Source of the DNA: Glycomyces algeriensis
GTDB taxonomy: Bacteria; Actinomycetota; Actinomycetes; Mycobacteriales; Micromonosporaceae
NCBI RefSeq assembly: GCF_027622855.1
Contig: NZ_JAPZVR010000012.1
Coordinates: forward strand, 84,542 to 122,305
Length of the DNA stretch: 37,764 nt
Reading direction: 5' to 3'
In this document: positions 8,464 through 15,516 of the stretch, piece after piece
Layout of the letters: each line of letters begins with the position of its first letter
Position numbering within the stretch: position 1 is the stretch's first letter
Position numbers and translations under genes: made by a program
The notes under the pieces: model-generated
The model's database searches: none
The model's input: the letters and a program-made list of their open reading frames with translations, nothing else
Told to the model about the DNA's origin: nothing

Positions 8464-9332
8464 CGCTGGTTCCCGGCCGGGGTGGTCGGGAGCGCGGCGA
8501 GGAGCGCTTCCGTCGCCGTCGCAAGTCGTTCGGCGGCAACGGGATCGAGGGAGCTCAAGGTGAGCGGGAGCGGGTCGCCGCGGTCGATCGCGGTGAGCGG
8601 CGCCGCCGGCGGATGGTCGATGAACCCGTGGATCGGCGCGACGGACCGCTCGACGGGGCGCCCGGCGAACCTGATCGAGCGGAGGAGGAGCCGGGCGGCC
8701 GCGGGCAGCGGGCCGAGGTCGCCGCTCCTGGTGAAGCCCGGGTGGTACAGGACGTACCGGGCGGGGTGCTCCGGCCGGGCGGCGTAGGCGACGCCGAGCA
8801 GATCGGTGGCGCGGCCGGCCTGCAGCTGCGCGGTGACGGTGCCGTACCGGTGCTCGAGTTGCATGTCGTCCCAGTGGATCGCGCCCTTCGTGGTGCCGAC
8901 GCCGGCGACGCTGACGATCACCGGGGCCTCGCTCCGCCGCAATTGCGGCGCGAGCCCGTGGCCGAGCAGGTACCGGCTCAGGTAGTAGAGGGCGAAGGTC
9001 TGTTCGAGCCCTTCCGGGGTCTCGGTGCGCTCGGGGGACAGCCGGTTAGCGAACAGGCACAGGGCATCGACGACCTGCTCCGCTGCGGCGATCTCCCGGA
9101 CCGCCGCCCGTGCGGCCTGCACGCTCGACAGGTCGGCTCTGATGAACCGCACCCGGTCGGCGGCCCCGATCCGGGCGGCCTCGGCGAGCAGCCGCTCCCC
9201 TTTCTCCGGGCTGCTGCCGAGCGCGATGACGCGATCGCCGCGTTCGGCCCGGGCGAGGGCCAGCGCGCGGCCCATCCCGTCGGTGCCGCCGCTGACGACG
9301 ATGACGCGGGGGTTCGGTTCCTGGTCTGGCAT
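8460..9332 (-). CDS. Atypical short-chain dehydrogenase/reductase family protein
   Basis: A 290-aa SDR-fold protein. The cofactor loop GGTDGMG is at residues ~15-21, followed by an acidic ADLSS motif at ~66-70. The usual NNAG is replaced by LFANR at ~93-97. The catalytic Tyr-x3-Lys is not intact where expected: the region after SVAGVG reads HRYGTVTAQLQAGRATDLLG, with Arg in the probable Lys position, so ordinary oxidoreductase chemistry is doubtful. The start ATG at 9332 has an excellent GGAGGAAA 5-6 nt upstream; an upstream in-frame GTG is unlikely. It is divergent from an HxlR regulator gene (74-bp gap), which is probably its regulator. It ends overlapping the SLOG gene tail-to-tail by 4 bp. 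Confidence 0.85.
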   Translation of the reverse strand: MPDQEPNPRVIVVSGGTDGMGRALALARAERGDRVIALGSSPEKGERLLAEAARIGAADRVRFIRADLSSVQAARAAVREIAAAEQVVDALCLFANRLSPERTETPEGLEQTFALYYLSRYLLGHGLAPQLRRSEAPVIVSVAGVGTTKGAIHWDDMQLEHRYGTVTAQLQAGRATDLLGVAYAARPEHPARYVLYHPGFTRSGDLGPLPAAARLLLRSIRFAGRPVERSVAPIHGFIDHPPAAPLTAIDRGDPLPLTLSSLDPVAAERLATATEALLAALPTTPAGNQR

Positions 9333-9364
9333 ATGCGGTTTCCTCCGGTGTGCGCCTTGCGAAC

Positions 9365-9378
9365 TACCATCGTCGGTA
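9365..9378. promoter_or_regulatory. Candidate HxlR operator in SDR/HxlR divergent promoter
   Basis: TACCATCGTCGGTA is an imperfect 14-bp palindrome (TACC...GGTA arms) centred in the 74-bp gap between the divergent SDR and HxlR genes. Position and symmetry suit a winged-helix dimer; no consensus match is claimed. Confidence 0.35.
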
Positions 9379-9406
9379 ACCCTGCGCCGCAGCACAAGGA
9401 GGCACT

Positions 9407-9835
9407 TTGCAGTCCGGTACGCACACGCATGTGCCTTCCATGGTCAGCGCGGCCCTCCCCGATCCGGTGCCGGCCGAGGAGTACGAGCGGTGCCCGGTCA
9501 CCGACGTGCTCCACCGGGTCGGCGACAAGTGGTCGATCCTGATCGTCGTGCTCTTGGGGAAGCGCCCGCACCGCTACAACGAGCTCCACCGCGGCATCGC
9601 GACCATCAGCCAGCGCATGCTGACCCGCACCCTCCGCGCCCTCGAGGCCGACGGCCTCGTGCACCGCGAGGTGTTCCCCACCAACCCGCCCAGCGTCGAG
9701 TACCGCCTCACCCCGCTCGGCCGGAGCCTCCTCACGCCCCTCTCCGCCCTCGCCGACTGGGCGGTGGCGCACCACCCCGAAATCGAAGCCGCCCGCGCCG
9801 AACACCTTCCGGTACAGAACGAACCGCGGCAGTAG
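9407..9835 (+). CDS. HxlR-family winged-helix transcriptional regulator
   Basis: A 142-aa HxlR protein. The family core runs from CPVTDVLHRVGDKWSILIV (residues ~29-47) through RYNELHRGIATISQRMLTRTL to EYRLTPLGRSLL. The Cys (C29) preceding the first helix is the residue that senses electrophiles or oxidants in several HxlR relatives. The start TTG at 9407 follows a strong AAGGAGG after only 4 nt; the next in-frame ATG is at ~9439 (MVSAALPDPVP), and a shorter protein starting there is possible. It is divergent from the atypical SDR, which it probably controls. Confidence 0.9.
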   Translation: MQSGTHTHVPSMVSAALPDPVPAEEYERCPVTDVLHRVGDKWSILIVVLLGKRPHRYNELHRGIATISQRMLTRTLRALEADGLVHREVFPTNPPSVEYRLTPLGRSLLTPLSALADWAVAHHPEIEAARAEHLPVQNEPRQ

Positions 9836-9917
9836 TCACCGTCTCCCGAACTGCCCGGAGAGCACTACGCTCGGTCGGAGACCGCGCCCCGCCGGCGCGG
9901 ACAGTGGGAGGCAGGAC

Positions 9918-10493
9918 ATGACCGAACTCGCGGGTGCCGCCGGGTACCTCTTCGAAGCCGGGATGCTGAAGCGCGCCCGGCGCTCCGGCTGGTGGGTCGC
10001 GGGGGTCCGCGACCCCGAGAGCATCGCCGAGCACAGCTGGCGGGCGGCGGTGACCGGCATGGCCATCGCGAGTCTCGAAGGCGCCGATCCGGCCCGGACC
10101 GCGCTGCTGTGCGTCCTCCACGACACCCCGGAGACGCGGATCGGCGACATCCCCAAGCTCGGGCAGGCCTACCTCACCGCCGCCGGCGCGCTCGACGTCG
10201 TGGCCGATCAGACGGCGCAGTGCCCGCCGCGCATGAGTGACACCATCCGCGACGCCGTCGCCGAGTTCGAGGCGGGGGAGACCCCGGAGGCGATCTGCGC
10301 GAACGACGCCGACAAGCTCGAATGCCTGGTCCAAGCCGTCGAGTACCGCCACCAAGGCGTATCGACCGTGCAGCCCTGGATCGACAGCGGCCTCGCCGCC
10401 CTCCGCACCGACACCGCCCGGCGCCTCGCCCGCGAGGTCCTCGACCAGGACCCCCTCGCCTGGGAGCAGGCCCGCCGCAACCCCGCGCCATGA
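9918..10493 (+). CDS. HD-domain protein, YfbR/HDDC2-like nucleotidase
   Basis: A 191-aa HD-superfamily metal-dependent phosphohydrolase. Visible metal and catalytic residues are H39 in SIAEHSWRAA, the H68-D69 pair in CVLHDTPETRIGDIP, and the late Asp in ANDADKLE (~D132). This spacing is typical of YfbR-type 5'-deoxynucleotidases and HDDC2 proteins, which remove the 5' phosphate of deoxynucleoside monophosphates. Substrate here is inferred from family only. The start ATG at 9918 has GGAGGCAGG upstream with good spacing. It is monocistronic, and its transcript meets the terminator of the opposing tRNA-Asn just after its stop. Confidence 0.85.
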   Translation: MTELAGAAGYLFEAGMLKRARRSGWWVAGVRDPESIAEHSWRAAVTGMAIASLEGADPARTALLCVLHDTPETRIGDIPKLGQAYLTAAGALDVVADQTAQCPPRMSDTIRDAVAEFEAGETPEAICANDADKLECLVQAVEYRHQGVSTVQPWIDSGLAALRTDTARRLAREVLDQDPLAWEQARRNPAP

Positions 10494-10503
10494 CCGGAGC
10501 ACG

Positions 10504-10535
10504 AAAAAGCCCGGACCGGCTTTCGCCGTCCGGGC
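10504..10535 (-). terminator. Rho-independent terminator of tRNA-Asn
   Basis: GCCCGGA (10509-10515) pairs with TCCGGGC (10529-10535), and CGGC with GCCG, around a TTTC loop (GAAA on the minus strand), with a single bulged C. On the minus strand the hairpin is followed by TTTTT (10508-10504). It lies 20 nt beyond the encoded CCA of tRNA-Asn and 15 nt past the HD-gene stop. Confidence 0.85.
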
Positions 10536-10554
10536 CGTTCCCACTGTCTCAAGG

Positions 10555-10630
10555 TGGCTCCCCAACTTGGACTCGAACCAAGAACCTGCCGATTAACAGT
10601 CGGCTGCTCTGCCAATTGAGCTATTGGGGA
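10555..10630 (-). tRNA. tRNA-Asn (GTT), CCA encoded
   Basis: Reading the minus strand, acceptor halves TCCCCAA and TTGGGGA pair perfectly. The D-arm (AGCTC...GAGC), anticodon arm (CGACTGTTAATCG, anticodon GTT) and T-arm (CTTGG TTCGAGT CCAAG) all fold. The discriminator is G and the gene encodes its CCA end (10555-10557). A terminator follows. No integrase or attachment duplication was found next to it. Confidence 0.97.
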
Positions 10631-10807
10631 AGGGGTTCGAGCTCGGCTTTCGCCGTGCGAACCGGATATGACAGTACAGGACCGGCGCGGGCGGGTGCCA
10701 CCGGGGTGGGTGTGGTGTGGGTCCGATCCGGGGCGGGAAAGCGGGTCGGAAACGGGCGGCGCGTTTCCGTCATGGGCCGCGTGGGCACCCTCACATGGGG
10801 CAGAATG

Positions 10808-10822
10808 GCCGCTATATGCGGC
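10808..10822 (+). promoter_or_regulatory. Palindrome with embedded -10-like TATATG upstream of YtxH-like gene
   Basis: GCCGC (10808-10812) and GCGGC (10818-10822) are perfect inverted arms around TATAT, so a -10-like TATATG sits inside the palindrome. The candidate -35 17 bp upstream (CTCACA) is weak. It lies about 70 nt ahead of the start codon at 10890 and could be a promoter with an overlapping operator. Confidence 0.35.
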
Positions 10823-10889
10823 GACGCACAGTGAACTCCCGAGCACATTGAAACGAGATCGGCCTGCGGGCCGGCCGAGGAGGCAAATA

Positions 10890-11222
10890 ATGCGGAAGTG
10901 GTATCTCGTAGCAGGGTTCGCGGTCGGTTACGTCCTGGGGGCGAAGGCCGGGCGGGAACGCTACGACCAGATCGTCGACTACACCCGGCGCGTGACCGGG
11001 AACGACAAGGTCCAGGAAGTCGCGTCGACGGTGCGCACCCAGGCGAACAAGGCCGTGGACGCGGCCCAGGACAAGATCAAGGGCACCAAGTTCGGCGACA
11101 TCGTGGAGAGCTTCACCTCGAGCGCCGATGAGACCCCAAAAGCTGAGCCCTGGGACTCCGCCGGGGTGACCACGCCGGTCCGGAGCGACAGGGCGCTGCG
11201 CGGGGACGCCCCCGGTTTCTGA
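10890..11222 (+). CDS. Small YtxH-like membrane-anchored protein
   Basis: A 110-aa protein. MRKWYLVAGFAVGYVLGAKAG gives a short N-terminal hydrophobic glycine-rich segment followed by GRERYDQIVDYTRRV. This arrangement is typical of YtxH/DUF883-like actinobacterial envelope proteins (membrane segment, then AKAGRERYxQI). The middle is an amphipathic, Lys/Gln/Ala-rich helix (ANKAVDAAQDKIKGTKF), and the tail is disordered. Function is unknown, with a stress or envelope role only suggested by the family. The start ATG at 10890 has GAGGAGG 6 nt upstream. It is monocistronic, convergent with the GH3 gene, with a G/C homopolymer block between. Confidence 0.8.
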   Translation: MRKWYLVAGFAVGYVLGAKAGRERYDQIVDYTRRVTGNDKVQEVASTVRTQANKAVDAAQDKIKGTKFGDIVESFTSSADETPKAEPWDSAGVTTPVRSDRALRGDAPGF

Positions 11223-11323
11223 TCTTCAGAGGCGCATGGCGCGGGGGGGGGGGGGGAGGGGGCCCCCCCCCCCCCCGCGGGGCCGGGGGGGGGGGGGGGG
11301 GGGCCCGCCGCGGGGGCGCTCTG
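11223..11323. other. G/C homopolymer block between convergent genes
   Basis: Between the YtxH-like stop and the GH3 stop, positions ~11241-11308 consist of runs of G and C (up to about 21 identical bases) with only one A. The runs can be drawn as poly-G/poly-C hairpins, but homopolymers of this length are hard to sequence and often mark assembly gap-filling. No terminator can be reliably named, and base counts here should not be trusted. Confidence 0.6.
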
Positions 11324-13801
11324 CTATGCCGGTTTGACCGAGGCGCGCAGGCGCAGGTCGGCGACGCTGCGGCCCGCGGCGACGGTCCAGCCGCCCGGGA
11401 CCTGCCGCCAGGCGTGCTCGGCCTCGTCCCAGTACTGGAAGGAGCGGTCTTCGAGAGGGATCGCGACGTCGACGGTCTCGCCCGGGGCCGCTTCGATCGC
11501 GGCGAAGCCCGCGAGGCGGTGGGGCTCGATGCCGCCGGGGAGGTCCAGGCCGGCCTCGGGGGAGAGGTAGACCTGGACGACCTCGCGGCCGGTCACGGTG
11601 CCGCTGTTGCGGACCCGCACGGTCACTTCGCCCGCGTCGACCTGCAGGTCCTCGTACGTCCACTCGGTGTAGGAGAGGCCGTGGCCGAACCAGAACGCGG
11701 GCTCGGCGGCGTCGCGCTGCTCCCAGGCGCGGTAGCCGATGAACACGCCTTCGTCGTAGTGGAGCTCGCCGTCTGTGGGCACGACCTGGACGACGGGTGC
11801 GTCCTCGAGGCGGCGCGGCCAAGTGGTGGTGAGGCGGCCGCCCGGTTCGGCGCCGAGCAGGACGTCGGCGAGGGCGTGCCCGCCCTCCTGGCCGGGGAAC
11901 CAGGTCAGGAGGATCGCGGCGACCCCGTCGGACCAGGGCATCTCGACCGGGGAGCCGGTGTTGACGACGACGACCGTGTTCGGGTTCGCCTCGGCGACGG
12001 CTGCGACGAGTTCGTCCTGGCGGCCGGGCAGGCGCAGGTCGCGCCGGTCGAAGCCCTCGGATTCGGTGAGGGCGGTCGTAGAGACCACGACGACCGCCAC
12101 GTCGGCGGCGCGGGCCGCTTCGACCGCTTCGGCGATGAGCCGGTCTTCGTCCGGGCGGGGCCCGGCGTGCATGAGCCCGAACAGGACCGACGGCGGGTAG
12201 CCGGGCGGGAAGACGGAGACCGGCGTGTGCTCGTGGCGCACCGAGACCTGCTGCCCGGCCTCCAGGTGGACCGTCGCGCGTTCGACGGCGGGCCCGAAGA
12301 ACGCCTCGAACGGGTCGTCGCTGGAGGGCACGTGCTCGCCGTCGAAGACCACTTCGCCGCCGATGACGAGGCGGTGGAGGCCGGTGCCCCTGGTGCCGAA
12401 GACGTGCTCGCCCGTGGTCTCGACGGTGAAGACGCCTTCGACGACGGCGTGGGAGAACTCGTCCTGCGCGAGGTCGCCGGGCAGGTACCCCATCCACTTG
12501 ACGTCGCCGCTGGCGAGCGCCAGGGGAGGCAGCCCGGTGCCGTCCTTCCGCACCGGGTACGCCTTGAGGTCGAAGCCCTTGCCGGCGGCCTGGATCTTCT
12601 CGAAGAGGTCCACGCCCTGCGCATACCGGACGCGGTCGCCGAGGGCCTCGCGGAGGCCGTCGAGCGGCGACACCACCTTGCTGGGGAAGACGGTGGCCGA
12701 GCCGCCGCCGAGGATGCGGGCCTCGGCCGCGGCGGGGCCGATGAGCGCGAGGCCGCCGATCGCGTCGGCCGCGAGCGGCAGGGCCGGCGCGCCGCCGTCC
12801 TCGGGGGCATTGTTCTGCACGAGCACGAAGGAGCGCTGGGCGATCTCGCGCAGCAGCGCTTCGGGATCGGCGATCGCTTCGACGCGTTCGTCCACCGCGG
12901 CCCGGACGCCTTCGAGGGCGCCGACGCGGGCGGCGAGCTTGAGCATGCGGCGCACGGCCTCGTCGACGTGGTTCTCGCCGGTGCGGCCTTCCCGGACGGC
13001 GGCCACGAGTGCCTTGCCGTACACGGTGAACGGCCCGGGCATGGCGAGGTCGAGCCCGGCCTCGACGCCCTCGACGGTGTGGCGGGCCGCCCCCCAGTCG
13101 GAGACGTTGAACCCGTCGAACCCGAACTCCTCGCGCAGGACGGCCATGAGCTCCCGGTGCGCGGTCATGGTGTGGCCGTTGACGGCGTTGTAAGCGGTCA
13201 TGACGCCCCACGGCCGCACGGCGGCGGTGATCATCTCGAAGGGCCGCAGGTACAGCTCGCGCAGTGCCCGCTCGCCGATGATGTTGTCCACAGTGAACCG
13301 GTCGGTCTCGGCGTCGTTGGCGACGTAGTGCTTCATCGTGGTCCCGACGCCGCACTCCTGGATCCCGGCCACGTACGCCTGGGCGATGCGCCCGGTCAGG
13401 TACGGGTCCTCGCTGAACGCCTCGAAGTGGCGCCCGCCGAGCGGGGAGCGCTGGAGGTTGATGGTCGGTGCGAGCAGCACGTCCACGTCCTTGCGGCGGG
13501 ACTCGGCGGCGAGCAGGTTCCCGATGCGGCGCACCAGCTCCGGGTCCCACGAGGCGGCCTGCGCGGTGGGGCTAGGCAGCGCCAGGGACGGGTCGGCGGC
13601 GGTCCAGAAGCGGCCGCGCACGCCGATGGGGCCGTCCGACACGGTCATCGACCGCAGCCCGGCCTCGGGCACCGGGATGGTGCGCCACATGTCGAGCCCG
13701 GCCAGGAGGTCGGCCTTCGTCTCCAGGTCCATCTTCGCGAGGGCCGCTTCCACGGCCTCTGCGTACTCGGGCCGGTCGTCCGGGATGACCCAGTCGCTCA
13801 T
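11324..13801 (-). CDS. GH3 beta-glucosidase with PA14 insertion
   Basis: An 825-aa family 3 glycoside hydrolase. The N-terminal barrel contains KHYVAND (~157-163) and the nucleophile Asp in FNVSDWGA (D235). The second domain carries the likely acid/base Glu in TESEGFDRRDL (E582). A PA14-like carbohydrate-binding module is inserted at ~405-530, and a fibronectin-III-like domain (VTVRVRNSGTVTGREVVQVYL) is at ~735-810. No signal peptide is present, so the enzyme is probably intracellular, cleaving imported beta-glucosides or glycosylated small molecules. The start ATG at 13801 follows AAAGGAAGGG at good distance; the upstream frame is rejected. It is divergent from a TetR gene with operator-like repeats between. 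It ends beside the G/C homopolymer block. Confidence 0.93.
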   Translation of the reverse strand: MSDWVIPDDRPEYAEAVEAALAKMDLETKADLLAGLDMWRTIPVPEAGLRSMTVSDGPIGVRGRFWTAADPSLALPSPTAQAASWDPELVRRIGNLLAAESRRKDVDVLLAPTINLQRSPLGGRHFEAFSEDPYLTGRIAQAYVAGIQECGVGTTMKHYVANDAETDRFTVDNIIGERALRELYLRPFEMITAAVRPWGVMTAYNAVNGHTMTAHRELMAVLREEFGFDGFNVSDWGAARHTVEGVEAGLDLAMPGPFTVYGKALVAAVREGRTGENHVDEAVRRMLKLAARVGALEGVRAAVDERVEAIADPEALLREIAQRSFVLVQNNAPEDGGAPALPLAADAIGGLALIGPAAAEARILGGGSATVFPSKVVSPLDGLREALGDRVRYAQGVDLFEKIQAAGKGFDLKAYPVRKDGTGLPPLALASGDVKWMGYLPGDLAQDEFSHAVVEGVFTVETTGEHVFGTRGTGLHRLVIGGEVVFDGEHVPSSDDPFEAFFGPAVERATVHLEAGQQVSVRHEHTPVSVFPPGYPPSVLFGLMHAGPRPDEDRLIAEAVEAARAADVAVVVVSTTALTESEGFDRRDLRLPGRQDELVAAVAEANPNTVVVVNTGSPVEMPWSDGVAAILLTWFPGQEGGHALADVLLGAEPGGRLTTTWPRRLEDAPVVQVVPTDGELHYDEGVFIGYRAWEQRDAAEPAFWFGHGLSYTEWTYEDLQVDAGEVTVRVRNSGTVTGREVVQVYLSPEAGLDLPGGIEPHRLAGFAAIEAAPGETVDVAIPLEDRSFQYWDEAEHAWRQVPGGWTVAAGRSVADLRLRASVKPA

Positions 13802-13866
13802 GGCGCCCTTCCTTTCGGTGTTCCTCGTCGATCCCCGCAGGGCGGCAAGAGCGAGTCTCGCACTTT

Positions 13867-13903
13867 TACCGATCAACCGGTAGGTTTAGTCGCCGAACCG
13901 TTA
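13867..13903. promoter_or_regulatory. Candidate TetR operator(s) in GH3/TetR intergenic region
   Basis: TACCG (13867-13871) and CGGTA (13878-13882) form 5-bp inverted arms with a 6-bp spacer. AACCGGTA (13875) and AACCGTTA (13896) are near-identical direct repeats 21 bp apart, about two helical turns. The cluster lies 47-83 bp upstream of the TetR start and 66 bp upstream of the GH3 start, where a repressor could control both divergent genes. Confidence 0.45.
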
Positions 13904-13949
13904 CCATCTATGCTCTGTCCAACCCGACCCCCGCAGATTCGAGACGCCC

Positions 13950-14537
13950 ATGCCGAGCATCCAGCACAGCGCCCGCGGGCACGCCCGCCGCGAGGAGATC
14001 GTGAGGGCCGCGATCGAGGTCATCGCCGAGCGCGGCTACCGGGGCGCCAGCCTCGCCGCCGTCGCCGAGAAGGCCGGCCTCAGCCAGCAGGGGCTCCTGC
14101 ACTACTTCCGCAGCAAGGAGGACCTGCTCATCGGGGTCCTCCAATGGCGCGCCGAGACCGACACCGGCGGCCGCGACATCGTCGCCGATCCCATGTCCCT
14201 CGCCGCCACCCAGGGCGTCGTCGAGGCCAACGCGCACCGCGAGGCCATCGTCCGCACCTTCTCCGCGCTGCTCGGCGAGTCCGTCACCGGCGACCACCCC
14301 GCCGCCGAGTACTTCCGGATCCGCTACCGCCGCGTCCGCGAGGCCATGACCGCCACGCTCCGCCTCGAATGGGGTGACCGGCTCCCGTCCGGGCTCACCC
14401 CGGAGGAGGCCGCGCCGCTCGTCGTCGCGATCATGGACGGTCTCCAGTACCAGTGGCTCCACGAGCCCGAGTCGTTCGACATGCCCGCTGCATTCAAGGC
14501 CTTCGTCCGGCTCCTCGATCCGAAAGCGGCACCTTGA
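13950..14537 (+). CDS. TetR-family transcriptional regulator
   Basis: A 195-aa TetR/AcrR protein. The N-terminal HTH runs through REEIVRAAIEVIAERGY, GASLAAVAEKAGLSQQGLLHYF and RSKEDLL (residues ~14-64). The C-terminal ligand domain is all-helical, with a final LVVAIMDGLQYQWLHEPE typical of sugar-gene TetR repressors next to glycosidases. The ligand is unknown. The start ATG at 13950 lacks a strong SD. The TGA stop overlaps the TTG start of the downstream methyltransferase (TTGA), implying cotranslation. It is divergent from the GH3 beta-glucosidase, which is its most likely target together with its own operon. Confidence 0.92.
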   Translation: MPSIQHSARGHARREEIVRAAIEVIAERGYRGASLAAVAEKAGLSQQGLLHYFRSKEDLLIGVLQWRAETDTGGRDIVADPMSLAATQGVVEANAHREAIVRTFSALLGESVTGDHPAAEYFRIRYRRVREAMTATLRLEWGDRLPSGLTPEEAAPLVVAIMDGLQYQWLHEPESFDMPAAFKAFVRLLDPKAAP

Positions 14538-15415
14538 CAGACAGCCCAGTGACCCTGCCCGCCCTCGACGCGCTGGCCTGCCCGAACTGCGCAGGGCCGC
14601 TCACGCAGGCCGACCGCCGCCTGTCCTGCCCCGACGGCCACTCCTTCGACCTGGCCAAGCAGGGCTACGCGCCGCTGCTCGCGCCCGGGTCGAACACCAC
14701 CACCGGCGACACCGCCGACCAGATCGCCGCCCGCGAGGACTTCCTCGACTCCGGCGTCTACGACCCGCTCATGGCCGCCGTCGCGACCGCCTCGCTCACC
14801 GACGCCCCCGGCGTGTTCGTCGAACCCGGTTGCGGCACAGGGCACTACCTCGCCGTCGCGCTCGCCGCCGACCCCTCGCGCGAGGGCATCGGCCTCGACA
14901 CCTCGAAGTACGCGCTGCGGCGCTGCGCCAAGCGCACCGTCCCCGGAAGCGAACCGGGCGCCGGACCGCGGCCGCGCATCGCCGCGGTCCTCGCCGACGC
15001 GTGGCAGCGCCTGCCGATCCGCGACGGCGCCGCCGCCGCGGTCCTCAACGTCTTCGCCCCCCGCAACGCCGAGGAGATCGCCCGCGTCCTCGACCCGCAG
15101 GGAGCGCTCGTCGTCCTCACCCCCCGGCAGGACCACCTGCGCGAACTCGTCGGCACCCTGGACATGCTGAGCGTCGACCCCGAGAAGGAGCAGCGGACCG
15201 CCGACCAGCTCGGCACCCTCTTCGAGGCCGAGCGCACCGACGAGGTCGTGTACTCGATCGACTTGGGCCACAACGAGGTCCTGCGCCTGGTCGGGATGGG
15301 CCCGAGCGCCCGCCACCTCGACGCCGCCGCCCTCGCCGCGACCGTGGCCGCACTGCCCGAGCGGATCGAGGTCCAGGTGGCCGCGAACGTCACCCGGTGG
15401 CGCAAGAAGCATTGA
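14534..15415 (+). CDS. RlmA/TlrB-type 23S rRNA guanine-N1 methyltransferase
   Basis: A 293-aa SAM-dependent methyltransferase. A zinc ribbon near the N terminus is formed by C16, C19, C32 and H36 (CPNC...CPDGHSFDLAKQGYAPLL), the signature of RlmA(I)/RlmA(II) enzymes. The SAM-binding loop is EPGCGTGHY at ~97-105. Gram-positive RlmA(II)/TlrB members methylate G748 of 23S rRNA, and in the tylosin producer this contributes to macrolide resistance; the exact target here is inferred. The start is uncertain: TTG at 14534 overlaps the TetR stop (TTGA), and GTG at 14549 would shorten it by 5 residues. Neither has a clear SD, which fits translational coupling to the upstream gene. Confidence 0.86.
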   Translation: MTDSPVTLPALDALACPNCAGPLTQADRRLSCPDGHSFDLAKQGYAPLLAPGSNTTTGDTADQIAAREDFLDSGVYDPLMAAVATASLTDAPGVFVEPGCGTGHYLAVALAADPSREGIGLDTSKYALRRCAKRTVPGSEPGAGPRPRIAAVLADAWQRLPIRDGAAAAVLNVFAPRNAEEIARVLDPQGALVVLTPRQDHLRELVGTLDMLSVDPEKEQRTADQLGTLFEAERTDEVVYSIDLGHNEVLRLVGMGPSARHLDAAALAATVAALPERIEVQVAANVTRWRKKH

Positions 15416-15516
15416 TCGATCTCGATCGGTGAGTACCCCTCACGGGGCACTTGTCCTCCTTTGCCGTGACCAGTACGGTACGAAGCATCACCCCTGACCG
15501 GCTGGAGATGAGCAGA

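Noticed and set aside
9333-9395. Longer start of the SDR protein at 9395
   Set aside because: ATG at 9332 has an excellent GGAGGAAA site; the extension would cover the divergent promoter and operator-like palindrome.
10504-10660. Repeat around tRNA-Asn as an integration attachment site
   Set aside because: The repeat does not overlap the tRNA 3' end and no integrase or mobile genes are present nearby.
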